NCBI GenBank assembly: GCA_002346545.1
Contig: DEAA01000052.1
Span: 61,818 to 125,817, forward strand
Source of the DNA: Acidobacteria bacterium UBA2994
GTDB taxonomy: Bacteria; Acidobacteriota; Vicinamibacteria; Vicinamibacterales; UBA8438
DNA: 64,000 nucleotides
Direction: 5' to 3'
The translations under genes were made by a program, and so were the position numbers. The notes under the pieces are model-generated. The model was not told the origin of the DNA and made no database searches. It worked only from the letters and a program-made list of their open reading frames with translations. Of this stretch, positions 34,370-42,118 are shown in pieces; position 1 is the stretch's first letter, and each line of letters opens with the position of its first letter.

Positions 34370-36268
34370 TCACGGCAGGGCATAGGCCAACAATGTCGTG
34401 CCCGCAGCCACGGCCACATACTGCTTGCCGTCCTCCCCCATGTAGACAATCGGATTCGACCCGCTGATCATCTGCTCGGTCTCGACACTCCACAACTCGC
34501 GCCCGGTCTTGGTTTCATAGGCGCGAAACATCCGGTCCGAGGCGCCGCCGATGAAGAAAATCCCTGCGGCGGTCGACGTGGGGCCGCCCTTCTGGGAGTT
34601 CGGAGCCCCAGTGAGCAGTCCGGGCGGCGCCCCCTCAACGGTACCAAACGGAATTTTCCAGGCGATCTCACCGCTGTTGACATCGACGGCCACCAGTTGC
34701 GACCAGGGTGGCTGCCAGCAGGGCCAGCCGTCGACGCTCAACCGGTCAACGATGTGCCAGTACCGCCGACGTGACTCAGGCGGGCCCACGTACCCTCGCC
34801 GATCCGAGTTCACACCCACCGGCTCCAGCGTGCTGATGTGGCCGGTGTCGGCATAATTGATGATGTAGTAGCCCAGTTCCGGATCAAACGTCCCACCGGT
34901 AAACTCGGTTCCTCCGCCCGTCGACGGAAACACCAGCGCGCCCTCGAGCGATGGCGGCGTGTAGGCTCCCCGATTACGTCCACCGTCATACGCCATCAGT
35001 CGCTCGCGGCACGCCGCGGTGTGCTCCGGGGTGACCGTGGCGATGTCGTCCATCGTGAAATCGATCCGCCCGAAGACCGGAGGCTTCACCGGGAAGGGCT
35101 GGGTCGGCGAGTAATACTCTCCCTGCATGTTACCCGCCGGGACGGGACGCTCCTCAATCTCGTAGATTGGCTCGCCGGTCACTCGGTTGAAGATGAAGAG
35201 CACCGGAAACTTCGTCATCACGCCGACCGCAGGAATGGCCTCGCCATCCCGTTCGACATCGAACAGGATCGGCGGCACCGGCATGTCGAGATCCCACAGG
35301 TCATGGTGGACGGCCTGGAAGTGCCACAGCCGTTCACCTGTCATCGCATCGACTGCCACGATGGAGTTCGCGAACAGGTTGTCGCCGGGCCGATCCATGC
35401 CATAGAAATCGTTAAGCGCCGACCCCAGAGGCATATAGAGAATGCCGCGCTCCTCGTCGATAGTAAAGAAGCTCCACGTGTTCGCTCCGCTGACGCGCTC
35501 CCACGAACCATCCAGCCAGGTGTCGTTGCCGAACTCTCCGGGGTGCGGCACGGTGTGGAACGTCCACACCAGTTCGCCAGTCCGAAGATCCCAGGCGCGC
35601 ACGTCGCCGGCTGGCCCCTTCGAGCCGGTCTCGTCGGCGTTGTGAACCGGGGTGAAGACCAGGTGCTTGTAGATGGCTACGCCCGAACCGATCCCGTAGT
35701 GCATATTCGGAAAGCCGTTCATGACGTCCTCGGTCTTCAGATCTACATAGCCGTCGTTCCCGAAGTGGGCGCCGGGAATACCAGTGGCGGCGTTCAGTGA
35801 GATCAGCTCCCCTTCCTCGGTTCCGAACACTATCTGCGGCGCAATACCATTCTGCCCATCCCAGTAGGCCAGACCCCGCATCGATCCTCCGGTCCAGTGC
35901 TGCTGGTGCTCGGCCGAGTCCCACTGTCCGGGCGCGGTGTAGTCCCACAGTTCTTGGCCCGTTTCTGGCACCACCGCGACCACCCGGTAGTAGGGGAACG
36001 AGAGATACAAGACCCCGTCGACCATCAACGGTGTCGACTGCGCCGGCCGCGATGGCGTGCCGGGCCGCGGCATCTCGTAGCGCCAAGCTAGCTCAAGCTG
36101 ATCGACGTTATCGGCGTCGATCTGAGTCAACGGCGAATGCCGTTGATTACCCAAATCCCGCCCCCAATGCCGCCAGTCGTCCTGAGCCAACACCGTTGAT
36201 ACAGCGAGGGTCACGAGTACGACACCCGCCAGGAAATGCCGCATGATGCTGACCGCACTGTGCTTCAT
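34370..36268 (-). CDS. PQQ-dependent dehydrogenase (quinoprotein glucose dehydrogenase type)
   Basis: 632 residues; signal peptide ends VSTVLAQ. Quinoprotein propeller of the membrane glucose dehydrogenase/ADH type but without N-terminal membrane helices: WRHWGRDLGNQRHSPLTQI, VVPETGQELWDY, ALNAATG-like repeats, WDLRTGELVWTFHTVPHPGEFGND, HHDLWDLDMPVPPILFD, FNRVTGEPIYEIEERPVP, AVDVNSGEIAWKIPFG, AYETKTGRELWSVE. Periplasmic oxidation of a sugar or alcohol. GGGGA precedes ATG 36268. The unknown lipoprotein follows in the same operon; the SRPBCC gene is divergent. Confidence 0.87.
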   Translation of the reverse strand: MKHSAVSIMRHFLAGVVLVTLAVSTVLAQDDWRHWGRDLGNQRHSPLTQIDADNVDQLELAWRYEMPRPGTPSRPAQSTPLMVDGVLYLSFPYYRVVAVVPETGQELWDYTAPGQWDSAEHQQHWTGGSMRGLAYWDGQNGIAPQIVFGTEEGELISLNAATGIPGAHFGNDGYVDLKTEDVMNGFPNMHYGIGSGVAIYKHLVFTPVHNADETGSKGPAGDVRAWDLRTGELVWTFHTVPHPGEFGNDTWLDGSWERVSGANTWSFFTIDEERGILYMPLGSALNDFYGMDRPGDNLFANSIVAVDAMTGERLWHFQAVHHDLWDLDMPVPPILFDVERDGEAIPAVGVMTKFPVLFIFNRVTGEPIYEIEERPVPAGNMQGEYYSPTQPFPVKPPVFGRIDFTMDDIATVTPEHTAACRERLMAYDGGRNRGAYTPPSLEGALVFPSTGGGTEFTGGTFDPELGYYIINYADTGHISTLEPVGVNSDRRGYVGPPESRRRYWHIVDRLSVDGWPCWQPPWSQLVAVDVNSGEIAWKIPFGTVEGAPPGLLTGAPNSQKGGPTSTAAGIFFIGGASDRMFRAYETKTGRELWSVETEQMISGSNPIVYMGEDGKQYVAVAAGTTLLAYALP

Positions 36269-36303
36269 CGCTTCCCCACCTTAGCCTGCTTAGATCGGGG
36301 CCG

Positions 36304-36309
36304 ATTATA
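36304..36309 (-). promoter_or_regulatory. -10 box TATAAT for the quinoprotein operon
   Basis: GGCGTATAATCGGCC on the minus strand, about 36 bases before ATG 36268. It faces an opposite TATACT box at 36322-36327 in a 65-base divergent region. Confidence 0.55.
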
Positions 36310-36321
36310 CGCCGCGCTGGC

Positions 36322-36327
36322 TATACT
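36322..36327 (+). promoter_or_regulatory. -10 box TATACT, apparently leaderless transcript for SRPBCC gene
   Basis: TATACT ends six bases before ATG 36334, so transcription should start at or next to the start codon, and no ribosome site is present. The -35 region would overlap the opposite promoter at 36304-36309. Confidence 0.4.
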
Positions 36328-36333
36328 CACCGG

Positions 36334-36966
36334 ATGAGATTTAACCCTGCTCACCCCCAAGCCTCGGTGGACCGCCGCGTGGCCTCCGGCCACCGCCATG
36401 GCGAGCAGACCCTCAACGTCACCCTGACCCGCACCTTCCCGGTCTCTCGGCAGAGGCTCTGGAAAGTGCTGACGACGCCCGACCGCATTGCCCAGTGGTT
36501 TCTCCCAGTGCGGGGTGCCCTGACGCTGGGAGGCCGCTATCAGCTCGAGGGCAATGCCGGCGGCGACATCGTCTCGTGCGAGCCGTCGGCCCGACTCGGT
36601 CTGACCTGGGAATTTGGGGACGACGTCAGCTGGGTCGAGCTCGTCCTGGACGATTACTTGCCCGGCTCTCGTCTGACGCTCACGCACGCGTCACGACCCT
36701 CTTCGCACTGGAGCGAGTACGGACCTGGCGCACTCGGCGTCGGCTGGGAGCTGGCGCTCCTCGGCCTGTCCCGTCATCTTGCCGGTGAGGAGCGACTCGA
36801 CGAGGACGCCTTCAGTGCCTCGCCCTAAGGCCAGGCACTGATTGCTCGGTCGAGTGAGGGATGGGGGCGAGCCTCCCTCGCCTTTGGCACCGACGCCACC
36901 GAGGCGCAGGCGGCCACTTCCCGCACCACTGCGTTCTACACGGGCGTCTCGGTCGACACCGGGTAG
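36334..36966 (+). pseudogene. SRPBCC (AHSA1-type) gene interrupted by an in-frame TAA
   Basis: One frame of 211 codons from ATG 36334 to TAG 36964-36966, broken by TAA at 36826-36828. Before it: the AHSA1 domain (VTLTRTFPVSRQRLWKVLTTP, IAQWFLPVRG, GGRYQLEGNAGGDI, LTHAS, GPGALGVGWELALLGL). After it the same frame continues with GQALIARSSEGWGRASLAFG and AQAATSRTTAFYTG, the C-terminal helix usual in this family. Homologs often have SPEG where SASP-stop-G stands, so GAA to TAA is the simplest explanation. The truncated 164-residue product lacks the final helix that packs on the ligand cavity. Mutation versus assembly error is open. Confidence 0.78.
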
Positions 36967-36980
36967 CCCCCGCGCCGCAA

Positions 36981-39044
36981 CTACTCTGCGGCCTCGACCG
37001 TGATCTGCCCAATCGCCCACGGGTGGTCGGCGCAGTGATACAGGAAGGTCCCTACCTCGTCGAAGGTGGCATAGCCCCACTCGGCGCTCTCGATGGCATC
37101 GGTCGACCAGCTCCCGTCCCGCGCCGCGATGGTGTGCGCCTCTTCGCCGTTGTTGATGAACTGGACGCGGGTGCCCTGGGTTACAAGCGCGCGCACTGGG
37201 TTAAACCGGTGCTCGTCGAAACCATAGCGGGTGCCGCCCACCATCCCTCGCACTCCCTCGACCAGCGTCGCGGTTTCGATCCGCCGGGTCCGGGTGGGCT
37301 GCGGCTGCGCCCGCTCATATCCGTTGAACGGATCCAGTATCGGCTCGCCCCTTGCCTGAATCTCGCCATCGAGCGCGAACGCCCACAGCTCAGCGCCCAT
37401 CGGAATCAACAGATACTGCGTGTCGTCGACCTCATAGGTGCTCGCCGGACCCGGCCGCACGATAGCCCCTTCCGGGCTCGTCCGGAAGGTCCAGAGCCGA
37501 TCGCCACTCGCAGCATCGTAGGCCTCCACCTGTCCGCCGGCCGAGGCTCTGAACATCAACCCTCCTGCCGTGGTCAGCGGACCACTCGTGCCCAGCCACG
37601 ACGCCGGCATTTCGTGCTTCCAGACAATTTCCTGGGTGCGCGTGTCGACCGCCGCCAGCACCCCGACCGGATCCGGCAGGGTTAGTTCGTTGTCGTCGAG
37701 CCGCCAGTGGAATGGATCTTCGAACCGGCGTGCGCGCCCGACCACGGCCCGGCCTTGAGCATAGATGTAGCCGGTCTGCGGACTGAATGACATCGGGGTA
37801 ACCCGCACCCGCGGAATAGGCACATTCGGCGCCACGATAGTGTGTTCGTTCACCATCGGCGGGGTGTAGCTGCTGCAGCTGAGTTCGAAGGGCGGTGGCA
37901 CTCGGTCGCGCCAGTACGAACAGTCGGGAAGAATACTCTCAACGCCCACCGGAAACGGCTGGGTTGGCGCCGTCTTCTGGTACTCGTCCTGTGGGACTTC
38001 GCGCTCCTCGATCTCGATCAACGGCTCCCCGGTCTCTCGATCGAAAAGAAACAGGATCCCATCGGCACGCATGGCGGCCACGGCCTTGCGCGGTGCGCCG
38101 GTCCCGGTGTCGTGGTCGTAGAGCAGCAACGGGGTTGCGATGTCTGCGTCCCAGACATCATGCCGTACCACCTGGTAATGCCACCGCCGTTCGCCCGTCT
38201 CCACGTCCAACGCCAGCACCGACGCGGTAAAGAGGTTGTCGCCCTCGCGGATCTCACCCCCGAACATCGGGGCCGGGTTACCAGTGGAGAAATAGACCAG
38301 ACCCAGCTCCGGATCGACGGTACCCAACAGCCACACGCCACCGCCACCCAGTTCCCACGAGTCCGAGTCTTGCGGCCAGGTCTCGTGCCCGAACTCGCCT
38401 GGGCGCGGAACGATGAAGAACGTCCACTGGGTCTGACCAGTTTCGGCGTCGAGCGCAATGATCCGACCCTGCCCCCCAGTGTCTCCGTTGGCCAACCCAA
38501 CGAACACTCGCCCCAGGGCATACATCGGGGCCGACGTCACAGCTTCGCCATCCTGATGCGGATCACTACCGACCCGTTCGTTCCAGACCTGCTCCCCCGT
38601 ATCCCTACGAAGGGCCATCACCTCGCCACTCCGCAGCCCTACGAAGACCAGGTCATCGCTCAAGCCGACGCCCTGCCACGACGGCACCATGCCGCTGCCG
38701 TCCTGGGCCTGCCAGCGCCAGATCTGGTCGCCATTCCTCGCATCGAGCGCGTACACGTTCGCGCCGCCAGTGAGGTACAGCACGCCGTCCTGAACAACCG
38801 GAGTCGCACGTGAAGACGCGCCCCCCTCAAACCGCGTCACCCAGGCACCTCCGAGACGCTCGATCGTCTCGGTGGAGATCTCGGTGAGGGCCGAATACCG
38901 AGTGCTCGACCGGTCTCCGCCGGCCAAAGGCCAGTCGCTGCGGGGATACCCGCCGGTTGGCCCTTGTGACCGGAGGCCGACGCCCCCGGCCAGACCAAGC
39001 GCGAGCAATGTGGCCAAGACGACGTAGCGGGAACGAGGCAGCAT
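36981..39044 (-). CDS. PQQ-dependent dehydrogenase with C-terminal cupredoxin domain (second copy)
   Basis: 687 residues, signal-anchor start (YVVLATLLALGLAGGVGL). Propeller: RYSALTEISTETIERLGGAW, ALDARNGDQIWRWQ, IVPRPGEFGHETWP, VRHDVWDADIATPLLLYD, FDRETGEPLIEIEEREVP. Final ~100 residues are cupredoxin-like: FINNGEEAHTIAARDGSW and FLYHCADHPWAIGQITVE give two His and one Cys; the axial Met is missing, as in the copy at 15568. The gene follows CHEGNY copy E by 47 bases, repeating the gene order of 14348-17589. Expected periplasmic oxidation with copper as internal electron acceptor (inference). Confidence 0.86.
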   Translation of the reverse strand: MLPRSRYVVLATLLALGLAGGVGLRSQGPTGGYPRSDWPLAGGDRSSTRYSALTEISTETIERLGGAWVTRFEGGASSRATPVVQDGVLYLTGGANVYALDARNGDQIWRWQAQDGSGMVPSWQGVGLSDDLVFVGLRSGEVMALRRDTGEQVWNERVGSDPHQDGEAVTSAPMYALGRVFVGLANGDTGGQGRIIALDAETGQTQWTFFIVPRPGEFGHETWPQDSDSWELGGGGVWLLGTVDPELGLVYFSTGNPAPMFGGEIREGDNLFTASVLALDVETGERRWHYQVVRHDVWDADIATPLLLYDHDTGTGAPRKAVAAMRADGILFLFDRETGEPLIEIEEREVPQDEYQKTAPTQPFPVGVESILPDCSYWRDRVPPPFELSCSSYTPPMVNEHTIVAPNVPIPRVRVTPMSFSPQTGYIYAQGRAVVGRARRFEDPFHWRLDDNELTLPDPVGVLAAVDTRTQEIVWKHEMPASWLGTSGPLTTAGGLMFRASAGGQVEAYDAASGDRLWTFRTSPEGAIVRPGPASTYEVDDTQYLLIPMGAELWAFALDGEIQARGEPILDPFNGYERAQPQPTRTRRIETATLVEGVRGMVGGTRYGFDEHRFNPVRALVTQGTRVQFINNGEEAHTIAARDGSWSTDAIESAEWGYATFDEVGTFLYHCADHPWAIGQITVEAAE

Positions 39045-39091
39045 CTACTTCTCCTTGCGATAGCGACGGAGCTTACGATTTGAATTCGACT

Positions 39092-40081
39092 TTAAGGGCG
39101 CAATTCGCGGCCAAGCCGCTCTAGATTACGCGCTCCGGCCAGAATGCCGTACATCCCAATATTCCCCTCGTGGCAGGCGTATTCGAAGATCGGACCGTCG
39201 GTCCGTCGAAGCGGCATCATGACGGTATAGGGCGCCGTAAACACCGTGGGGTCGGTCACGGTGTATTCGTAGGTCACGGTGTCAGCGTCGAGCCGGGTCA
39301 ACCGCTCGACCAAGTGCAAGTTCTGGCCAGTCACCGAACTATCTGCCCGAAAGTTCGTCGTCTCGACAACCAGAGTCTCCCCTTCCCACCGCCCGCGAGA
39401 CAGACCCTTCAGCTGAGCAAATGGGGGCCTCACCCGATCGTCGAGTGGGATGATGCGCGACTGATTCGCCATCTCGTTCTGGATGACTACATAGTCAGCC
39501 GTCTGGAAGATCATCGCGTTGTTGTTGTAGGCGCCCGATCGCATCGGGGGGCCCGCCAGCGACGTGCCGAGGCACCGGTCGGACATCGTACGGTTTTCAT
39601 ACGAGTCGTAGCGGTGGACCTCGGTGTGCGCACGGCGGCGAGCCAACGCCGCCTGCCCGGCCGCAGTCCTCGGAGGGCGCCGCCCGTCCGGCGGGTCAAC
39701 GATGAGCGACGTCCGCTTGTCCGACGTTAACTCGACCCCGCGCTCGTACCAGAACTCGTTATAGGAGAGCACCCCGCCTTCCGACCGTGGCGCGTACCCG
39801 GCGGTGCGAGCGCCCCTCTCCGGATCGAATAGGTCGCGGTTCTGACGAGTCCGTTCCGATGCTTCGAACGCAGCGGCTTCTTCGACACCTAAAGTTTCTA
39901 GCCCCTCGAATTGCGCCGGACGCTCGAACGGCGTCAGGGTCCGAAAGGTAAACATCCCGGAAATGTCAGGATGTCCGTCCACGGTCCGCATCGGTACACC
40001 CCCGGCGTCCTGCGCCGACATCAGCATCGGTGTCACGATCGCACTCAGGACGAACACTGCGGCAAGACTTCGCTGACGCAT
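39092..40081 (-). CDS. secreted CHEGNY-family protein (copy E)
   Basis: 329 residues from ATG 40079-40081 (GGAAGGAG upstream); the much longer open frame upstream is not family sequence. Signal peptide ends MLMSAQ. Motifs: HPDISGMFTFRTLTPFERP, RTSLIVDPPDGRRP, DRCLGTSLAGPP, GLSRGRWEGETLVVETTNF, IFEYACHEGNIGMYGILAGA. First gene of a pair with the PQQ-cupredoxin dehydrogenase. The 331 bases upstream lead to the divergent nuclease-like gene. Confidence 0.86.
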   Translation of the reverse strand: MRQRSLAAVFVLSAIVTPMLMSAQDAGGVPMRTVDGHPDISGMFTFRTLTPFERPAQFEGLETLGVEEAAAFEASERTRQNRDLFDPERGARTAGYAPRSEGGVLSYNEFWYERGVELTSDKRTSLIVDPPDGRRPPRTAAGQAALARRRAHTEVHRYDSYENRTMSDRCLGTSLAGPPMRSGAYNNNAMIFQTADYVVIQNEMANQSRIIPLDDRVRPPFAQLKGLSRGRWEGETLVVETTNFRADSSVTGQNLHLVERLTRLDADTVTYEYTVTDPTVFTAPYTVMMPLRRTDGPIFEYACHEGNIGMYGILAGARNLERLGRELRP

Positions 40082-40412
40082 CTTCAGGCTCCTTCCGGAC
40101 CGAGCTGATTCCTGTATGCCCCACACTAGACGTCCCCTCGCCCCCTGACAAGCGGTATCCGGGCCACCATGCGACAATCTCACTGTGGCTGAGTTCCAGC
40201 CGGCAACCGCGAGACCGCGCTTGCAGAGCAGGTTTGGGAGCTCGAAACAACCCAGAGGTCTCCCTTCTCCTGCCATCCTGAGAGGCTCACCTTCCCGCTA
40301 CTATAGCGGCCAGATCGGTGAGATCGCGTCTCGCTTTGACTCCGAACCGTGCGAGTGGCGAGCGGCAGTCGACTCACATAGCAGCACCTGAGGCGTTATT
40401 GAAGGTCGCAGC
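40082..40412. other. 331-base divergent intergenic region
   Basis: No gene was recognised on either strand. CTATAGC near 40300-40306 might be a weak -10 for the plus strand. GAAGG before ATG 40413 is the ribosome site of the next gene. Nothing else stands out. Confidence 0.4.
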
Positions 40413-41123
40413 ATGCCCATCGGAACGCTGAACGAGGGACCGCTACACGAAGCACTCAAGCTTGAGTATTTACACCAGTATGGGCGGTCGGGCGATAGCG
40501 CGATCGAGGTGCCCGCTGGCGACTTCGTGGCAGACGTCCGAGGCACGGACGGCGTCCTGTATGAAATCCAGACGGCCGGCTTTAGCGCCATCCGTCGAAA
40601 ACTGCGGGCGCTCCTCCAGCAACACCGCGTCGTCCTCGTGCATCCGATCGCGGCACGTTACCGGATCGTGAAGCTCTCGATGGACGGGGTCAGTCCCCCC
40701 ACCTGTCGCAGATCCCCCAAACACGGTCACCCAGCTCTCGTCGCCTCAGAACTCGTCTACATTCCCGACCTGCTCGCTCACCCCAATTTCGAGATCGAGG
40801 TCGTGATGGTCGAACTAGACGAACTCCGGAGATACGATCCGAAGCGGACTCGGCGTCGAGGCGGCTGGCGGGTCGAATCGCGAGAGCTAACCCGCATTGT
40901 TAGCCGGCACCGCTTCCGTGCACTCCACGACCTATTCGGACTCCTCCGCTCTCCGCTTCCGGAGCAGTTCACAACGGCCGAGCTAGGAGAGGCACTCGCC
41001 CAGCCCCGCCGGCTGGCGCAGAAACTAGCCTACGTCCTGCGCGAGGGCGGCGCCCTTACCATCTGCGGAAAGGAGGGAAATGCGCTCCGCTATCAGCGTG
41101 CACCCCACCCTCCGGCCGACTGA
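40413..41123 (+). CDS. PD-(D/E)XK nuclease-like protein with C-terminal winged-helix-like part
   Basis: 236 residues, no signal peptide, cytoplasmic. N-terminus: IGTLNEGPLHEALKLEY, then GDFVADVRGTDGVLYEIQT and FSAIRRKLRALLQQHRVVLV. The D...EIQ spacing within predicted strands fits the PD-(D/E)XK core in its E-x-Q form. The C-terminal ~70 residues (LPEQFTTAELGEALAQPRRL, AQKLAYVLREGGAL) look like a winged helix. It matches a group of small conserved proteins of unknown function that I recall from Chloroflexota and others. DNA binding or cleavage is inference. It is a single-gene unit, oriented with the following hydrolase. Confidence 0.65.
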   Translation: MPIGTLNEGPLHEALKLEYLHQYGRSGDSAIEVPAGDFVADVRGTDGVLYEIQTAGFSAIRRKLRALLQQHRVVLVHPIAARYRIVKLSMDGVSPPTCRRSPKHGHPALVASELVYIPDLLAHPNFEIEVVMVELDELRRYDPKRTRRRGGWRVESRELTRIVSRHRFRALHDLFGLLRSPLPEQFTTAELGEALAQPRRLAQKLAYVLREGGALTICGKEGNALRYQRAPHPPAD

Positions 41124-41173
41124 CATAAGATGGAGGCCTCGCAGTAATCCAGTGGCTCACTCGGAGGTCCCTG

Positions 41174-42037
41174 ATGTGTGACGAACGAACCGAATCGGCA
41201 AACGCGGACTTTCTCAGCGGACAGCGGATCACACGACGACAGTTTGGCGCGGCATCGGCAGTCGCCGGGCTCGCCGCCTTGCTTCCAAGCCCGGCCAACG
41301 CCCAAGCGGTCACCGAGCATGAGATCGACATCACGACCCCTGACGGAGTGGCCGACAGCTACTTTGTGCATCCCGCAAGCGGGACCCATCCGGGCGTGCT
41401 GATTTGGCCCGACGCCTTCGGTCTCCGACCGGCGAAACGCCAGATGGCCAAACGGCTCGCGGAATCGGGCTATTCCGTGCTCGTGGTCAACCAGTACTAT
41501 CGGTCGCAGCGAGCGCCCATAGTTAGTTCCAACGACTTCTCGGAAGTCAGCGGCATTATCCGCCCACTGATGGGCACGCTAAACCCAGACACCCAGGTAA
41601 CCGACGCCAGAGCCTTCGTCGGATGGCTCGACGAGCAGACCTCGGTCGACTCGAACCGCAAGATGGGCACGATGGGCTATTGCATGGGCGGCCCGTTTGT
41701 CATGCGCACCGCCGCCACGCTGCCTGACCGGGTCGGGGCTGGCGCGTCCTTCCACGGAGGCGGTCTCGTGACCGATGGCGAGGACAGCCCCCACCTGCTG
41801 ATCCCACAGATGGAGGCACATCTGCTGATCGCGATTGCCTCGAACGACGATGAGAACGAGCCCGAGGCCAAGGACGTACTGCGCGACGCATTCGCCTCGG
41901 CCAGCGTGCCAGCCGAAATCGAGGTCTATGACGCACTGCACGGCTGGTGTCCGCCCGACTCCCGTGTCTACGACGAGGCGCTGGCCGAGCAGGCCTGGGC
42001 CCGAATGCTCGCGATCTTCGAGGAGGCGCTCGCCTAG
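41174..42037 (+). CDS. Tat-exported dienelactone hydrolase-family protein
   Basis: 287 residues from ATG 41174 (GGAGGT six bases upstream). Tat signal ITRRQFGAASAVAGLAALL. Dienelactone hydrolase fold: HPGVLIWPDAFGLRPAKRQMA, the nucleophile elbow GYCMGG with Cys, an Asp in IASNDDENEPE, and the His in DALHGWCPPDS, giving the Cys-Asp-His triad. Such enzymes open lactones formed in chlorocatechol and related aromatic degradation. Its export fits the other exported lactone-related enzymes here. Confidence 0.88.
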   Translation: MCDERTESANADFLSGQRITRRQFGAASAVAGLAALLPSPANAQAVTEHEIDITTPDGVADSYFVHPASGTHPGVLIWPDAFGLRPAKRQMAKRLAESGYSVLVVNQYYRSQRAPIVSSNDFSEVSGIIRPLMGTLNPDTQVTDARAFVGWLDEQTSVDSNRKMGTMGYCMGGPFVMRTAATLPDRVGAGASFHGGGLVTDGEDSPHLLIPQMEAHLLIAIASNDDENEPEAKDVLRDAFASASVPAEIEVYDALHGWCPPDSRVYDEALAEQAWARMLAIFEEALA

Positions 42038-42044
42038 GAGGCCC

Positions 42045-42113
42045 ATGCTATCGATGATTCCTCGCGCCTGGCTCAAGAAGCTGCCCGGGGCCTGCTCTAT
42101 CGTCGCCTGGTAG
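42045..42113 (+). CDS. possible 22-residue peptide with strong ribosome site
   Basis: ATG 42045 follows AGGAGG by three bases and the frame ends at TAG 42111-42113. The product is short, basic and amphipathic (contains IPRAWLKKLPG). It fits exactly between the dienelactone hydrolase stop and the 5'-nucleotidase ATG at 42119, whose own ribosome site is weak, so it could act as a translational coupler. No homology can be claimed. Confidence 0.3.
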   Translation: MLSMIPRAWLKKLPGACSIVAW

Positions 42114-42118
42114 GACCA

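Noticed and set aside
40082..40412. tRNA-like stretch in the divergent gap
   Set aside because: No cloverleaf with a T-loop GTTCRA and acceptor pairing could be formed.
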